From: Candidatus Mycobacterium wuenschmannii
GTDB taxonomy: Bacteria; Actinomycetota; Actinomycetes; Mycobacteriales; Mycobacteriaceae
Reading direction: 5' to 3'
Assembly (NCBI RefSeq): GCF_030252325.1
Contig: NZ_CP126981.1
Span: 2,790,001 to 2,854,000, forward strand
DNA length: 64,000 nt
Shown here: positions 43,574 to 52,901 of the stretch, one piece after another
How the letters are laid out: every line of letters begins with the position of its first letter
Numbering within the stretch: position 1 is the first letter of the stretch
Position numbers and translations under genes: made by a program
The notes under the pieces: generated by a model
The model's input: only the letters and a program-made list of their open reading frames with translations
What the model was told of the DNA's origin: nothing
The model's database searches: none

Positions 43574-45063
43574 CAGGCACCACGACGACGTTGATCGTCG
43601 GCGCCGGGTTCGCCGGTATCGGTGCGGCGATCAGACTGCTTCAGGAGGGCACGGATGACTTCGTCATCCTGGAACGGTCAGATCGCGTCGGAGGCACCTG
43701 GCGAGATAATACTTATCCCGGTGCGGCCTGCGATATTCCCTCGCTTCTCTACTCCTACTCGTTCGAGCCGAATCCGGGCTGGACTCGTACCTACTCGGGG
43801 AGCGCTGAGATCCTCGGGTACATCGACGATATGGTCGCCAAGTACGATCTTGCCCGGTTCATCCAGTTCGATACCGACGTGACTTGCTTGGAATTCGATG
43901 AGGGTGCCGGCATCTGGGTGGCCGACACGGCAGATGGAAAGCGGTATCAAGCCCGGTCAGTTGTAATGGCCAGTGGACCACTTGCCAACGCCAGCTTTCC
44001 CGATATTCGGGGTATCGACTCGTACGGTGGAATGAAGATCCACAGCGCTCGATGGGACCATGGCTACGATCTCGGCGGTAAGAGGGTTGCAGTCATCGGG
44101 ACAGGCGCGAGCGCGGTTCAGATCATTCCTGAGCTCGTGAAGTCGGCTGCCTCGGTCAAAGTCTTCCAGAGAACGCCCGGTTGGGTGTTGCCCAGGGTGA
44201 ACTTCAAGCATCCGGCTTGGGCGCGTTCGACCTTCAAACGACTGCCGATGAGCGAACAAGCGCTCCGCGACGCCTGGTTTTGGGCCCACGAAGTGATGGC
44301 AGTGGGTATGGTCTGGAACACCGCCGCGACGTCCGCGATACAGCTGGCGGCCAGGGCTCATCTCCGTCGGCAGGTGAAAGACTCCTGGTTGAGACGTCAG
44401 TTGACGCCCCATTTCAGGCCTGGATGCAAGCGCATGCTCATGACCAGTGATTATTACCCTGCGCTACAGGCGGATAACTGCAAGCTGATCAGCTGGCCGA
44501 TCGCCACATTGTCACCCAACGGTGTTCGGACCGCCGACGGTGTCGAACACGAAGTGGACTGTATCGTATTTGCCACTGGCTTCGACGTGGCCAAACGTGG
44601 CACCCCGTTCCCGATTAGCGGCCTCGGCGGTCGGAAGCTCGGCGATGAATGGTCTCAGGGGACATTTGCCTTCAAGAGCGTGAGCGTGGCCGGGTATCCG
44701 AATTTGTTCTTCACTTTCGGACCGAATTCCGGGCCAGGCCACAACTCGGCGCTCGTATATATGGAGGCTGCAATTGACTATATAGTCAAGGCGATCAAGC
44801 TCCTTCAGCAAAATGACATCGGCACTTTGGATGTGAGGGAGGATCGTCAGGACCGCTATCACTTCGAAATTCAGCGCCGCCTTCGACGAACGACTTGGAA
44901 TTCGGGGTGCAGCAGTTGGTATTTGACCGAGGACGGCTACAACGGCACGATGTACCCAGGTTTCGCGACCCAGTTTATGAGAGAACTATCCCGCTTGGAT
45001 CCTCATGATTACGTGATAACCCGGCGCGACGATACACACGTCGAGCTGACGCAATCACTCTGA
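43570..45063 (+). CDS. Flavin-containing Baeyer-Villiger-type monooxygenase
   Basis: 497-aa FAD/NADPH monooxygenase. FAD motif GAGFAGIGAAIR, GGTWRDNTYPGAACD, BVMO fingerprint with Tyr for Phe (YGGMKIHSARW), NADPH motif VIGTGASAVQIIP, and FATGFD. Length and motifs resemble M. tuberculosis MymA (Rv3083). It should insert oxygen next to a ketone. Overlaps the preceding di-iron gene by four bases; codon use is less GC-rich than the window average. Confidence 0.9.
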   Translation: MTGTTTTLIVGAGFAGIGAAIRLLQEGTDDFVILERSDRVGGTWRDNTYPGAACDIPSLLYSYSFEPNPGWTRTYSGSAEILGYIDDMVAKYDLARFIQFDTDVTCLEFDEGAGIWVADTADGKRYQARSVVMASGPLANASFPDIRGIDSYGGMKIHSARWDHGYDLGGKRVAVIGTGASAVQIIPELVKSAASVKVFQRTPGWVLPRVNFKHPAWARSTFKRLPMSEQALRDAWFWAHEVMAVGMVWNTAATSAIQLAARAHLRRQVKDSWLRRQLTPHFRPGCKRMLMTSDYYPALQADNCKLISWPIATLSPNGVRTADGVEHEVDCIVFATGFDVAKRGTPFPISGLGGRKLGDEWSQGTFAFKSVSVAGYPNLFFTFGPNSGPGHNSALVYMEAAIDYIVKAIKLLQQNDIGTLDVREDRQDRYHFEIQRRLRRTTWNSGCSSWYLTEDGYNGTMYPGFATQFMRELSRLDPHDYVITRRDDTHVELTQSL

Positions 45064-45107
45064 ATACAAGTTTGCAAGGCTGACCGTCAGAACGGTGAAA
45101 TACAGGA

Positions 45108-46625
45108 ATGGATCGCAAGTCCGACCGTAATTACGAGATAATTATCATAGGAGCTGGATTTTCCGGCATCGGGTCTGGCATTAGCTTGATGAAGGCGGGA
45201 TTTACCGACTTCTTGATGGTTGATGACGCCGATGGCGTAGGTGGTACGTGGCACTGGAACACCTACCCGGGTATCGCTGTCGATATACCGTCGTTCAGTT
45301 ATCAATTCTCATACGAAATGCGGCCCTCTTGGTCGCGCACGTACGCCCACGGCAATGAGCTCAAAGCCTATGCCGAGCGATGTGTTGAAAAGTATCGGCT
45401 CTGGGACCATATTCGTTTCAACACAACCATTACCGAGGCTTGTTTCGACGAGAACGCAACACGGTGGCATTTGACCAGTGCCAATGGTGAGGAGTTCACG
45501 GCACGCTTCGTGATAAATTGCTCCGGCGTTCTCAGTCGGCCAAAGTGGCCTGAAATCAAGGGGGTGCGAGATTTCGCCGGCGTCACGCTCCACACGGCTA
45601 GATGGGACAATGCCAAAGATCTCAGCGGGAAGAGGGTTGCAGTAATCGGTACCGGTGCATCGGCGGTGCAACTGATACCCGAAGTCGCAAAGAAAGCAGA
45701 GAGTCTGACGGTATTTCAGCGAACTCCAATTTATTGTCTGCCGAAGCCAGACTTCCCCATACCGACGTGGGGTGGAAGGCTTCTACATTTCCTGCCGGGG
45801 GCACAATTGGCGACCCGGACCGCCAGCCAGGCGTTCGTGGAAATCACTTTCCCAATCGCCGCTCACTTTCATACGGTGATACCGTTCGCCGATGTCATGG
45901 AGAGCGCCGCAAAGCGGTACATGCGGCGTGAGGTCCATGACCCGACGACGAGAGAACAACTCATTCCGCGCTACTCGTTGGGCTGTAAACGACCCAGCTT
46001 CCACAATTCCTATCTCGCAACGTACAACCGGTCCAACGTTTCGCTCGAGACGAGCGGCATAACCCATATCGACCATGCATCCGTCCATACTCGAGACGGC
46101 AAAGCTCATCCCATTGACGTCTTGATCCTGGCCACCGGCTTCAAAGTGATGGAGTCGGGCAACATGCCAACTTACGTATTGAAGGGACGCGGCGGGCTGG
46201 AGCAGGCTACATGGTGGGACGAGCATCGACTGCAGGCCTTCGAAGGGGTGAGCGTCCCGGGATTTCCGAATCATTTCAACATCTTCGGCCCGTACGGCTA
46301 CAACGGTTCCTCGTACTTCACGCTCATCGAGGCGCAGAGTCGGCACATCGTCCGGTGTCTTCGTCGCGCGCGGGCGCTGGGTGCTAACTGCGTGGAGGTC
46401 AAGAAGGAGGCGAACGACCGTTATTTCGCCGAAGTGCTAAGGCGGCGTCACAGACAGGTTTTCTGGCAGCCGAGCTGTTCCAATGCCAACAGCTACTACT
46501 TCGACAGGCACGGTGACGTTCCACTCCGTCCATCAACGACTCTGGAGACCTATTGGCGGAGCCGCACCTTTCGCCTCTCGGACTACCGATTCGAGAATCG
46601 GCCCGAAGAGGTGTGTCCCCGGTGA
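45108..46625 (+). CDS. Flavin-containing Baeyer-Villiger-type monooxygenase
   Basis: 505-aa second monooxygenase of the operon. FAD motif GAGFSGIGSGIS, GGTWHWNTYPGIAVD, exact BVMO fingerprint FAGVTLHTARW near residue 165, NADPH motif VIGTGASAVQLIP, and LATGFK. It is clearly distinct from its neighbour and not a recent duplicate. The GTGA overlap with the esterase gene couples ester formation and ester hydrolysis. Confidence 0.9.
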   Translation: MDRKSDRNYEIIIIGAGFSGIGSGISLMKAGFTDFLMVDDADGVGGTWHWNTYPGIAVDIPSFSYQFSYEMRPSWSRTYAHGNELKAYAERCVEKYRLWDHIRFNTTITEACFDENATRWHLTSANGEEFTARFVINCSGVLSRPKWPEIKGVRDFAGVTLHTARWDNAKDLSGKRVAVIGTGASAVQLIPEVAKKAESLTVFQRTPIYCLPKPDFPIPTWGGRLLHFLPGAQLATRTASQAFVEITFPIAAHFHTVIPFADVMESAAKRYMRREVHDPTTREQLIPRYSLGCKRPSFHNSYLATYNRSNVSLETSGITHIDHASVHTRDGKAHPIDVLILATGFKVMESGNMPTYVLKGRGGLEQATWWDEHRLQAFEGVSVPGFPNHFNIFGPYGYNGSSYFTLIEAQSRHIVRCLRRARALGANCVEVKKEANDRYFAEVLRRRHRQVFWQPSCSNANSYYFDRHGDVPLRPSTTLETYWRSRTFRLSDYRFENRPEEVCPR

Positions 46626-47608
46626 CCAGAATGGATGCCCCTGACTGGCAGCCCAGTCTTGCCAGTCATCTCGTCGCGATGTCCTCGCGAACCACGCTGC
46701 GGCCACTGGCGCAGCTGATGCCATCAAACGCCTACGGACTTGCGGTGATGGATCGCGTGCTTCGAACAGCGCTCGTAGCCTCACGGCCTCGGCGCGGCGT
46801 CACAGTGCGCAAGGTTGACACTGTATTCGCCGGAGGCCCCGTTCGTGGGGACTGGATCACCACGCCTGCCATTAATCCGCATGCCAACCCTTTGCTGTAC
46901 ATCCACGGCGGCGCCTATTCTATGTGCTCGCCGGAGACGCACCGCGGTCTTCTTGGTGAACTCGCCTCGGCGAGCGGGCGCCCCATCTTCGCAGTGAAGT
47001 ATCGTCTTGCCCCGCGGTATCCCTATCCCGCAGCCGCGGACGATGCGCTGAATGCGTATCGCTGGCTTACCAGCGGAGGGTCCCCGGGTTCTTGCCAGCG
47101 CACCGTCGCGGTTGCCGGAGATTCAGCGGGCGGTCAGCTCACGATGGCCACGGCCTTGGGCGCACGTGCAGGTGGATTGCCGCTCCCTGATGCGATGCTG
47201 CTGATGTCTCCCGTCCTGGATCTCAGGTGCGAACTTGCCAGAGCGCGTGAAATTCGCCGCCGGGATCCTTTTGCCTCCGCTCAATCAGCGGCGCGCGCTC
47301 TTGACCTCTACGTAGGTGGCGCAGATCGCGGAGATCCGCGCCTCAGCGTGCTTGACGCGGACCTGACCTCGATGCCGCCGATCCTCATTCAGGTGGGCGG
47401 GAGAGAAATGTTGATCGATGACTCGCGCCGTCTCGCCGAGCGACTTCAATCAGCTGGATCCCACGTCGAGATCCAGGTATACCGGGGACAGATCCATGTA
47501 TTCCAGGCTATGTTCCGGATTCTTCCCGAAGCCCGAGACGCGATTCATCGAGCGGGACGCTTCCTTCGTGTTGACGACGGTCGAAAATTGGGCCAGAAGC
47601 GACGGTAA
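46622..47608 (+). CDS. Alpha/beta hydrolase, HSL/LipR-type esterase
   Basis: 328-aa hormone-sensitive-lipase family esterase. Oxyanion motif YIHGGAYSM (about residue 95), nucleophile Ser in AGDSAGGQL (about 165), catalytic Asp in VGGREMLIDD and His in GQIHVFQAM. GTG start overlaps the BVMO stop; an ATG three codons later is possible. Following two BVMOs, it is placed to hydrolyse the esters they form, as LipR does beside MymA in M. tuberculosis. Confidence 0.9.
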   Translation: MTRMDAPDWQPSLASHLVAMSSRTTLRPLAQLMPSNAYGLAVMDRVLRTALVASRPRRGVTVRKVDTVFAGGPVRGDWITTPAINPHANPLLYIHGGAYSMCSPETHRGLLGELASASGRPIFAVKYRLAPRYPYPAAADDALNAYRWLTSGGSPGSCQRTVAVAGDSAGGQLTMATALGARAGGLPLPDAMLLMSPVLDLRCELARAREIRRRDPFASAQSAARALDLYVGGADRGDPRLSVLDADLTSMPPILIQVGGREMLIDDSRRLAERLQSAGSHVEIQVYRGQIHVFQAMFRILPEARDAIHRAGRFLRVDDGRKLGQKRR

Positions 47609-47768
47609 AAGTAGGCCATGTCGTCGTGGTCATTAAGCCGTGTTATCGGCTCTGGCGGAGGGCAGGGTTCGAGGTCAAGATCAGCCAGGCGTGGTTCCTA
47701 GCGGCTGGAGACCAGAGCGCCCTACGCCCCTCGATGAACAGCGATTGGCAGATCGCCTGATGGCTGAT

Positions 47769-48192
47769 GGGCGTCCTGAACTACCTGGCCTCTCTCGGCA
47801 TCGGCGTTCTCGTGTTCCAAACGTGGCTCGGCTACCAAATCGCTTGGCCAGTGCCGCTACTCGCGTTCATCATCCTCGTCGCGGTCGGCGCTGACTACAA
47901 CATGCTGCTCGTCTCACGACTGCGCGAAGAATCCGACCGCAACATCCGCGTCGGCGTCCTGCGCACCGTCTCCAGCACAGGCTCCGTCATCACCTCAGCC
48001 GGACTAATTTTTGCCGCCAGCATGTTCGGCCGTATGGTCGGCTCCATCGCCATTATGATCCAAGTCGGGTTCATCATCGGCTGCGGACTACTGCTGTACA
48101 CATTCCTGGTCCGTACCCTCACTGTTCCCGCCATCGCCACCCTGCTCCGCGAAGCAAGCTGGTGGCCGCAGCGCACAACACCAAAGCTATAA
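47769..48192 (+). pseudogene. MmpL 3' fragment
   Basis: About 140 codons of the C-terminal membrane bundle of an MmpL ([37 protein letters not shown]), about 91% identical in DNA to 31833-32240 of the intact mmpL. The 5' nine-tenths of the gene is absent; homology starts abruptly at GTCCTGAACTACCTGG and unrelated sequence precedes it. It ends in frame with a TAA. It marks the left edge of the dsz insertion. Confidence 0.88.
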
Positions 48193-48198
48193 CGCCGA

Positions 48199-48273
48199 CG
48201 CACAATGCGTCGCGCCGATTGGGCGATGTGTGAGTAGCTGCAAGCTCTAACTTCGGGCGGTAGCCATCACGAG
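48199..48273 (+). repeat. About 72-bp dispersed repeat, copy 2 (overlaps the end of dszC)
   Basis: Matches 37754-37825 with roughly ten substitutions and a few small gaps. Its right end (GTAGCCATCACGAG) contains the dszC stop codon and last serine codon, and its left end lies seven bases after the mmpL fragment stop, so it sits exactly at the dsz/mmpL junction. Confidence 0.7.
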
Positions 48274-49303
48274 GTGAAACCAGGCAACGGATAGCGGCCG
48301 TTCAGCACATAGTTACCGACCTCAGCGATCTTGTAGGCGACCGGATCGTGCAAGGTATGTGTCCGAATGTTTCGCCAGAACCGTGGGCGATCCCCAATTC
48401 GCCGTAGGTGCATATGACATAGGGATCCTCGACGGCTTGCGTGACGCCTGCTGGTGTCCACGGTCTAGCCTGGGTGCGCGTGTAATCTCGCGCGGCATCT
48501 AGTGCCCCTTGTGCAATGCCGAGATAGACGTTGACGAAGATGAGCTGAACCAGAGGTGCGAATAAGCTTCCGCGCTGAAATTGGAAAAACGCATTCAGAA
48601 CCGCGTTCGGCCCGCCGAGGACCTCGTCAGGGCGCACTACGACATCATCGAAATCCGTTGTGCCACTGTCTGTTCTACGCATACCCAACGCGTCCCAGTC
48701 ATCATTGACCTTCACTCCGGCCCGATCGGTCGGGATCACCGCGGTGATGATCGCGCCCTGCTGCTCCGATTCTTCCTGGATTACCGCGAATACCAACAGT
48801 AGATCCGAACCTTTCGCGCCGCTGCTGAAATGCTTGGTTCCGCTGAACCGGTAGCCGCCGTCGCCGGTCGGCGTGGCGCGGACCTTCCAGTCCAGAACGT
48901 GGCTGTTGTTCTCGCTTGAGGCGTTACCTGCCCACCAATTACGTTCAGCTACAGCCCGATAGGTCGCGTCTTTCTGCTCGGCCGATCCGAGCAGTTCGAC
49001 AAACGCGATATCAACGATGTGATACCCGAACAAGTGCCCCAGCGAGCCGTCCACTCGCGCAATCTCGCGGACCACATCGAATACGGTGGGCCAGTCGGCG
49101 CCCCAACCACCGAATTGCTCGGGCACACCAAGGGATAGTAATCCGCTGTTACGCAATGCTTCTCGTTCGGCGGTAGCGGAGCCGCCCGCACGATCCCGCT
49201 CGAGAAGCCCTTCAGACCAGGTCTGGGCCAACTCGCGGGCCACGGCAATCGGATCGCGCCGATCCTGCCGCTCGGATTGCTGCGCTTCGGTGGTCAATGT
49301 CAT
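48267..49303 (-). pseudogene. dszC: dszC, dibenzothiophene monooxygenase, internally deleted
   Basis: Acyl-CoA-dehydrogenase-like flavoprotein that oxidises dibenzothiophene to its sulfone with FMNH2. The first about 305 codons follow DszC closely (RDRAGGSATAEREALRNSG, NNWW-like NWWAGNASSENNSHVLDW, KHFSSGAKGSDLL, YTRTQARPWTPAGV). At YGELGIA the frame jumps: the true C-terminus RFWRNIRTHTLHDPVAYKIA to YPLPGFTS continues in another frame. Compared with IGTS8 DszC about 70 codons between these points are missing, including part of the C-terminal helical bundle used for tetramerisation. The junction lies near 48385. AAAGGAGCATGAACG precedes the ATG. The product cannot be functional. Confidence 0.9.
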
Positions 49304-49306
49304 CGT

Positions 49307-50380
49307 TCATGCTCCTTTGACGAGTTGTCTGCGGCTTTCGACGAGAAAGGCGGGCGCCGCCCACCGGCTCAGATCCGTGAGACGGTCGATCAGGTTGCGG
49401 TCGTACAAAAACCGTTGGGTTTGCTCCACAAGATTGAAGGTGTAGTCGTCGAGTCGAGGGATCAGGTTCTGGGCGAACTCGGAACCGAAGCCCCGCCCGA
49501 TCGCTGCCGGTGCGACGCCGAGGTTTTCGGCATGGATGCCCACGACCTCGTCATCGTGATCGCGCGCCCAGACACCGGCATCGACCACCGCGTCCACCAT
49601 GCGCTGCACCAGATCGGGATGGGCCTCCACCAGCACGGCACTGACCGTCCAGACGCTAGCGTAGATATTGCGGTCGTTATCACTGAGGTTTGTGAGCAAC
49701 CTTGCGCCGCAGAGGTCCTCGAGCTCCGCGGCCCAGGGCAACCGACTGAATAGCGCATCGACACGCTCGCTGTCCAAAATCGCGGCCTGGTGCACGGCAA
49801 CAGCTGGAAACAAGTCGGCGCCCCTCACACTTGGGGACGCGTGCAGCTGATTTGGCGACAAGTCCACTCCAGGAGTCTCGATCGCAACAAGCCTGACCTC
49901 ATCGAGCTCGACACCGCCGCTTTGAAGGGTAGACAGCAAACCTCGAGCCTCCCAGGTGCCCAAAGCTGTGAGGGTTTGCGCCCACGGGTCCAGTTCGCGG
50001 TAGATACCAAGGTCTCGTCGTAGGATGCGAATCGCCGCCGAGGACACTCCTATTCGCGTTCCTCGAAGATCACTTGGCGCAGTCAACGCACTGTCGGCAG
50101 CTGCGTAGAAGCCCTGCCGACCGGCGAACCTGGTGATGCCCAGAAGACGCGTGCGCCCTGGGGCCCGCAGCCCCTCGCTAATCAACGGTGGGATTTCACC
50201 GCCGAAACGAGTGTATCGAGGGTGGTCGTAGGTGAAATGCAACGCTCCCAGCGTTCCTGTCAGCACCTCCAGCGTGATGCCGGCCTCAGCGAGGCGTCTG
50301 GACTCCAGCGCGGTCAACAGTGCGTTCGGGACGGGGCAATTGCTGTACGTCAACACTTCGTGATCCAGGCTTGTCGTCAT
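49307..50380 (-). CDS. dszB: DszB, 2'-hydroxybiphenyl-2-sulfinate desulfinase
   Basis: 357-aa desulfinase that releases sulfite from HBPS in the last step of the 4S pathway. It has the periplasmic-binding-protein fold without a signal peptide. The catalytic cysteine is in [13 protein letters not shown] (Cys15 here, Cys27 in IGTS8 numbering), and the active-site His and Arg are in HFTYD and [24 protein letters not shown] is also retained. The ATG overlaps the dszA stop by four bases, as in Rhodococcus. All catalytic residues I can recall are present, so it looks intact. Confidence 0.93.
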   Translation of the reverse strand: MTTSLDHEVLTYSNCPVPNALLTALESRRLAEAGITLEVLTGTLGALHFTYDHPRYTRFGGEIPPLISEGLRAPGRTRLLGITRFAGRQGFYAAADSALTAPSDLRGTRIGVSSAAIRILRRDLGIYRELDPWAQTLTALGTWEARGLLSTLQSGGVELDEVRLVAIETPGVDLSPNQLHASPSVRGADLFPAVAVHQAAILDSERVDALFSRLPWAAELEDLCGARLLTNLSDNDRNIYASVWTVSAVLVEAHPDLVQRMVDAVVDAGVWARDHDDEVVGIHAENLGVAPAAIGRGFGSEFAQNLIPRLDDYTFNLVEQTQRFLYDRNLIDRLTDLSRWAAPAFLVESRRQLVKGA

Positions 50381-51735
50381 GCGATCCCGCCGAATCCGGG
50401 CACATCGATACCTAGATGTTCGCGCAGCGTTGAGCCCGAGTATTCCTCGCGGAAGACGCCGCGCTCTTGCAGCAACGGCACCACTTGATCGACGAACTCG
50501 TCGTAGGTGCCGGGCAAATAGGCCGCCGAGATGATTAAGCCGTCGGCGGCACCGGCCTGGAAATATTCAGTCAGTCGATCAGCGATCTGCTCAGCTGTTC
50601 CTGCCCACTGGGGGACGAAGCCAACGTTGGTGCCATAGCGGCTTCCCAACTCGGCGAGCGTCAGATTGTCACCGCCGGCCGTCGCGGAGAACATCTGCAA
50701 CATCGTCGGAACCTGACGGTTTCGCAAGTCGCCAACGATCTCGGAGTATCTCGTGTCCAGCGGGTAGATCGACAAGTCGATGCCGCTGTGACTGGACAAG
50801 GTCGACAATCCGACCTGCGGGTGCACGAGCGAATTTGCATACTGCAAACGGTCTTTCGCCGCAGACTCGGTGTCCCCGAGCACGGGCATGACCGCGGTAA
50901 ACACTTTGGTCTTATCCGGGTCGCGGCCCGCCGCCGCGACATTGGCCTTGATGTCCTGGTACGTCGCACGCATGACGTCGAGGTTCGGCGAAATGCTGAA
51001 CACAGCCTCCGCCCACCGGCCTGCGAACTTGCGGCCCCGCGGCGACAATCCCGCCTGCAGAATCACCGGCTCGCCCTGCCTCGAGCGGGGCACCTGCAAC
51101 GGGCCGCGCACCGACAGATACTTGCCGCGATGGTCTAGGTACTGAACCTTCTTCGGGCCGGCGAAACGCCCGCCCGCCTTGTCGAGCAGCAGTGCGTCGT
51201 CGTCCCAGGAACTCCACAGCTTGCGAACCACTTCCAAGAATTCGTCGGCTCTGTCGTAACGAGTGTCGTGCTCCAAGTGCTCATCGACGCCGAAGTTGCG
51301 GGCCTCCGAATCATTCAGCGAGGTAACCACATTCCACGACACCCGGCCGCCCGAGAGATGATCGAGCGTGGCAAAGATGCGGGCCACATGGTAGGGCGGG
51401 TAGTAAGTGGTAGAAACGGTGGCACCGAGCCCAAGCCGCTCGGTGACCGCCGCCATCGTGGCAACGACGCTCTTCGGCTCCAGGGCAATCGCACCCTGCC
51501 CGCCCAGCCCCACACCGATATCTAGATTCTCGCCGTAGCTGTCCTCAACCGCCAGCGCATCAGGAAGAAACAACAGATCGAACTTTCCGCGCTCAAGGGT
51601 TCGCGCGATCCGCTTGTAATAATCACCGGTCAAAAAACCGTTGGTGGCCCCAATATGGCGCCACGCCCCATGCGCATGCGTCACATTGCCAGCCGAGAAA
51701 AACCCCGCAAGATGCAACTGCCGAGGCTCGCCCAC
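50377..51735 (-). CDS. dszA: DszA, dibenzothiophene sulfone monooxygenase
   Basis: 452-aa FMNH2-dependent monooxygenase of the nitrilotriacetate-monooxygenase/LLM group, which opens the sulfone ring to the sulfinate. Matches the family throughout: [20 protein letters not shown] at the N-terminus, [54 protein letters not shown] and [21 protein letters not shown] at 51735 with GGAGGGG just upstream gives 452 residues against 453 in IGTS8; the frame continues open to 51882 but that extension is not homologous. First gene of the operon; reduced flavin must come from a reductase elsewhere. Confidence 0.93.
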   Translation of the reverse strand: MGEPRQLHLAGFFSAGNVTHAHGAWRHIGATNGFLTGDYYKRIARTLERGKFDLLFLPDALAVEDSYGENLDIGVGLGGQGAIALEPKSVVATMAAVTERLGLGATVSTTYYPPYHVARIFATLDHLSGGRVSWNVVTSLNDSEARNFGVDEHLEHDTRYDRADEFLEVVRKLWSSWDDDALLLDKAGGRFAGPKKVQYLDHRGKYLSVRGPLQVPRSRQGEPVILQAGLSPRGRKFAGRWAEAVFSISPNLDVMRATYQDIKANVAAAGRDPDKTKVFTAVMPVLGDTESAAKDRLQYANSLVHPQVGLSTLSSHSGIDLSIYPLDTRYSEIVGDLRNRQVPTMLQMFSATAGGDNLTLAELGSRYGTNVGFVPQWAGTAEQIADRLTEYFQAGAADGLIISAAYLPGTYDEFVDQVVPLLQERGVFREEYSGSTLREHLGIDVPGFGGIA

Positions 51736-51931
51736 TCGATCCCCTCCGTCAGATCCAGTTACAAAACTCGTCCAGTATCGCGATCCCAAAGCAGACCGAA
51801 AACCATTGAAATCGAACTGATCCTGAGTTGAACTCAGTTCCGGGCCAGTGGCCATGCGAACCACACGCCACAACCGGCGCACCTGACGAGAACCGCCACC
51901 GCAGCACCCTCAGCGATACCATTTGCATACG

Positions 51932-52268
51932 CCTGCAGACCGATACGTTGCGCGAGCGGATGCGCGGCTCTGACGTCTTCGTCTACCACGGTTACAGCCT
52001 GATGTTGCTCGACGGCGCCTGGGTCAAGGCGACACCGGCCTTCAACCACGAACTGTGTGCACGCTTCGGTGTTGCGCCTATTGAATTCGACGGCCGCAAC
52101 GACGCACTACTGCACAGCTTCACCGCCGACGGCGCGCAGCACATGGAGTACCTCCGCGATCGCGGGGCCTTCGACGACCTGCCACTCACCGAGATCCTGG
52201 TAGCGCTGCGTGCACACTACGGGAATTTCATCGAGCAACCGCCGCCCCGCTCTGACCTTTTCGCCTGA
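51932..52268 (+). pseudogene. Transglutaminase-like gene, 3' fragment
   Basis: C-terminal half of the transglutaminase-like protein, about 97% identical in DNA to 34259-34561. It starts at LQTDTLRERM, after the catalytic cysteine, and keeps the catalytic His (VYHGYSLM). The 5' part is missing. It ends with its own stop (RSDLFA-TGA). It marks the right edge of the dsz insertion, in the same strand as the mmpL fragment at 47769. Confidence 0.88.
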
Positions 52269-52300
52269 CATCCGCCCTACAAATGCGTTGCGCGACGCAC

Positions 52301-52870
52301 TCAGCTCGGTACTGCTCCATCTGGTGGCCAGCCCTCAACACCGTCCTCGAGCGGAACGTCAAGTGCGCGTAGCAGGATGGAGAACATCCGCCAATTCCCT
52401 ATCGCCGCAACGAGTTCGACCATGGTCGCTGGATCATGACCGAGTGCTTCCCGGCAGCGGCCCCAGGTCGCGTCTGAGATGCTGCCGTGTTGCAGTGTCT
52501 CGTCGGTGGCTGCGAGCACCGCGTGTTCGATCTCCCCGAATTGATCTGCGTGCTGCCAATCACGCACGGCGAGCAGGTCGTGTTCAGCTACTCCGAGGAG
52601 CAGGGCGACACGCCAATGTTGAGTCCATTCATATTCCGATCCGGTGACCCACCCGATTCGCATGATGATCAGCTCGCGCAGACGTGCATCGAGAATTCCG
52701 TTCAACAGCAATGCATCGAGCATCCCGTATAGAGCGGCGGCCACTACGGGTTGGTGCAGCGCGATGCGAAAAACCGATAGCTCCGCCATCGACTCGGGGA
52801 TACCGTGTTGCACCGCACGTGCCCGCGCCGCATCAAGGTCGAGCATCGTCACACGCTGGCCGGCAGTCAT
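52301..52870 (-). CDS. Carboxymuconolactone decarboxylase/AhpD-like protein
   Basis: 189-aa helical protein of the CMD family. The core helix LRELIIMRIGWVTGSEYEWTQH lies near residue 75; it has Ser-Glu-Tyr-Glu in place of the CxxC of AhpD peroxidases, so it is not a thiol peroxidase. Start at 52870 follows GAGAGG at eight bases; an ATG two codons upstream is possible. It lies 31 bases downstream of the alcohol dehydrogenase on the same strand. Confidence 0.83.
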   Translation of the reverse strand: MTAGQRVTMLDLDAARARAVQHGIPESMAELSVFRIALHQPVVAAALYGMLDALLLNGILDARLRELIIMRIGWVTGSEYEWTQHWRVALLLGVAEHDLLAVRDWQHADQFGEIEHAVLAATDETLQHGSISDATWGRCREALGHDPATMVELVAAIGNWRMFSILLRALDVPLEDGVEGWPPDGAVPS

Positions 52871-52901
52871 GCGCATTGCCTCTCTCGGTCTCTCATGCTG
52901 C

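Noticed and set aside
47640..47768. Possible gene segment before the mmpL fragment
   Set aside because: No recognisable domain in any frame and no similarity to the parent mmpL upstream sequence; left unannotated.
51736..51882. N-terminal extension of dszA
   Set aside because: Open frame but no similarity to DszA; GTG at 51735 with GGAGGGG gives the known length.
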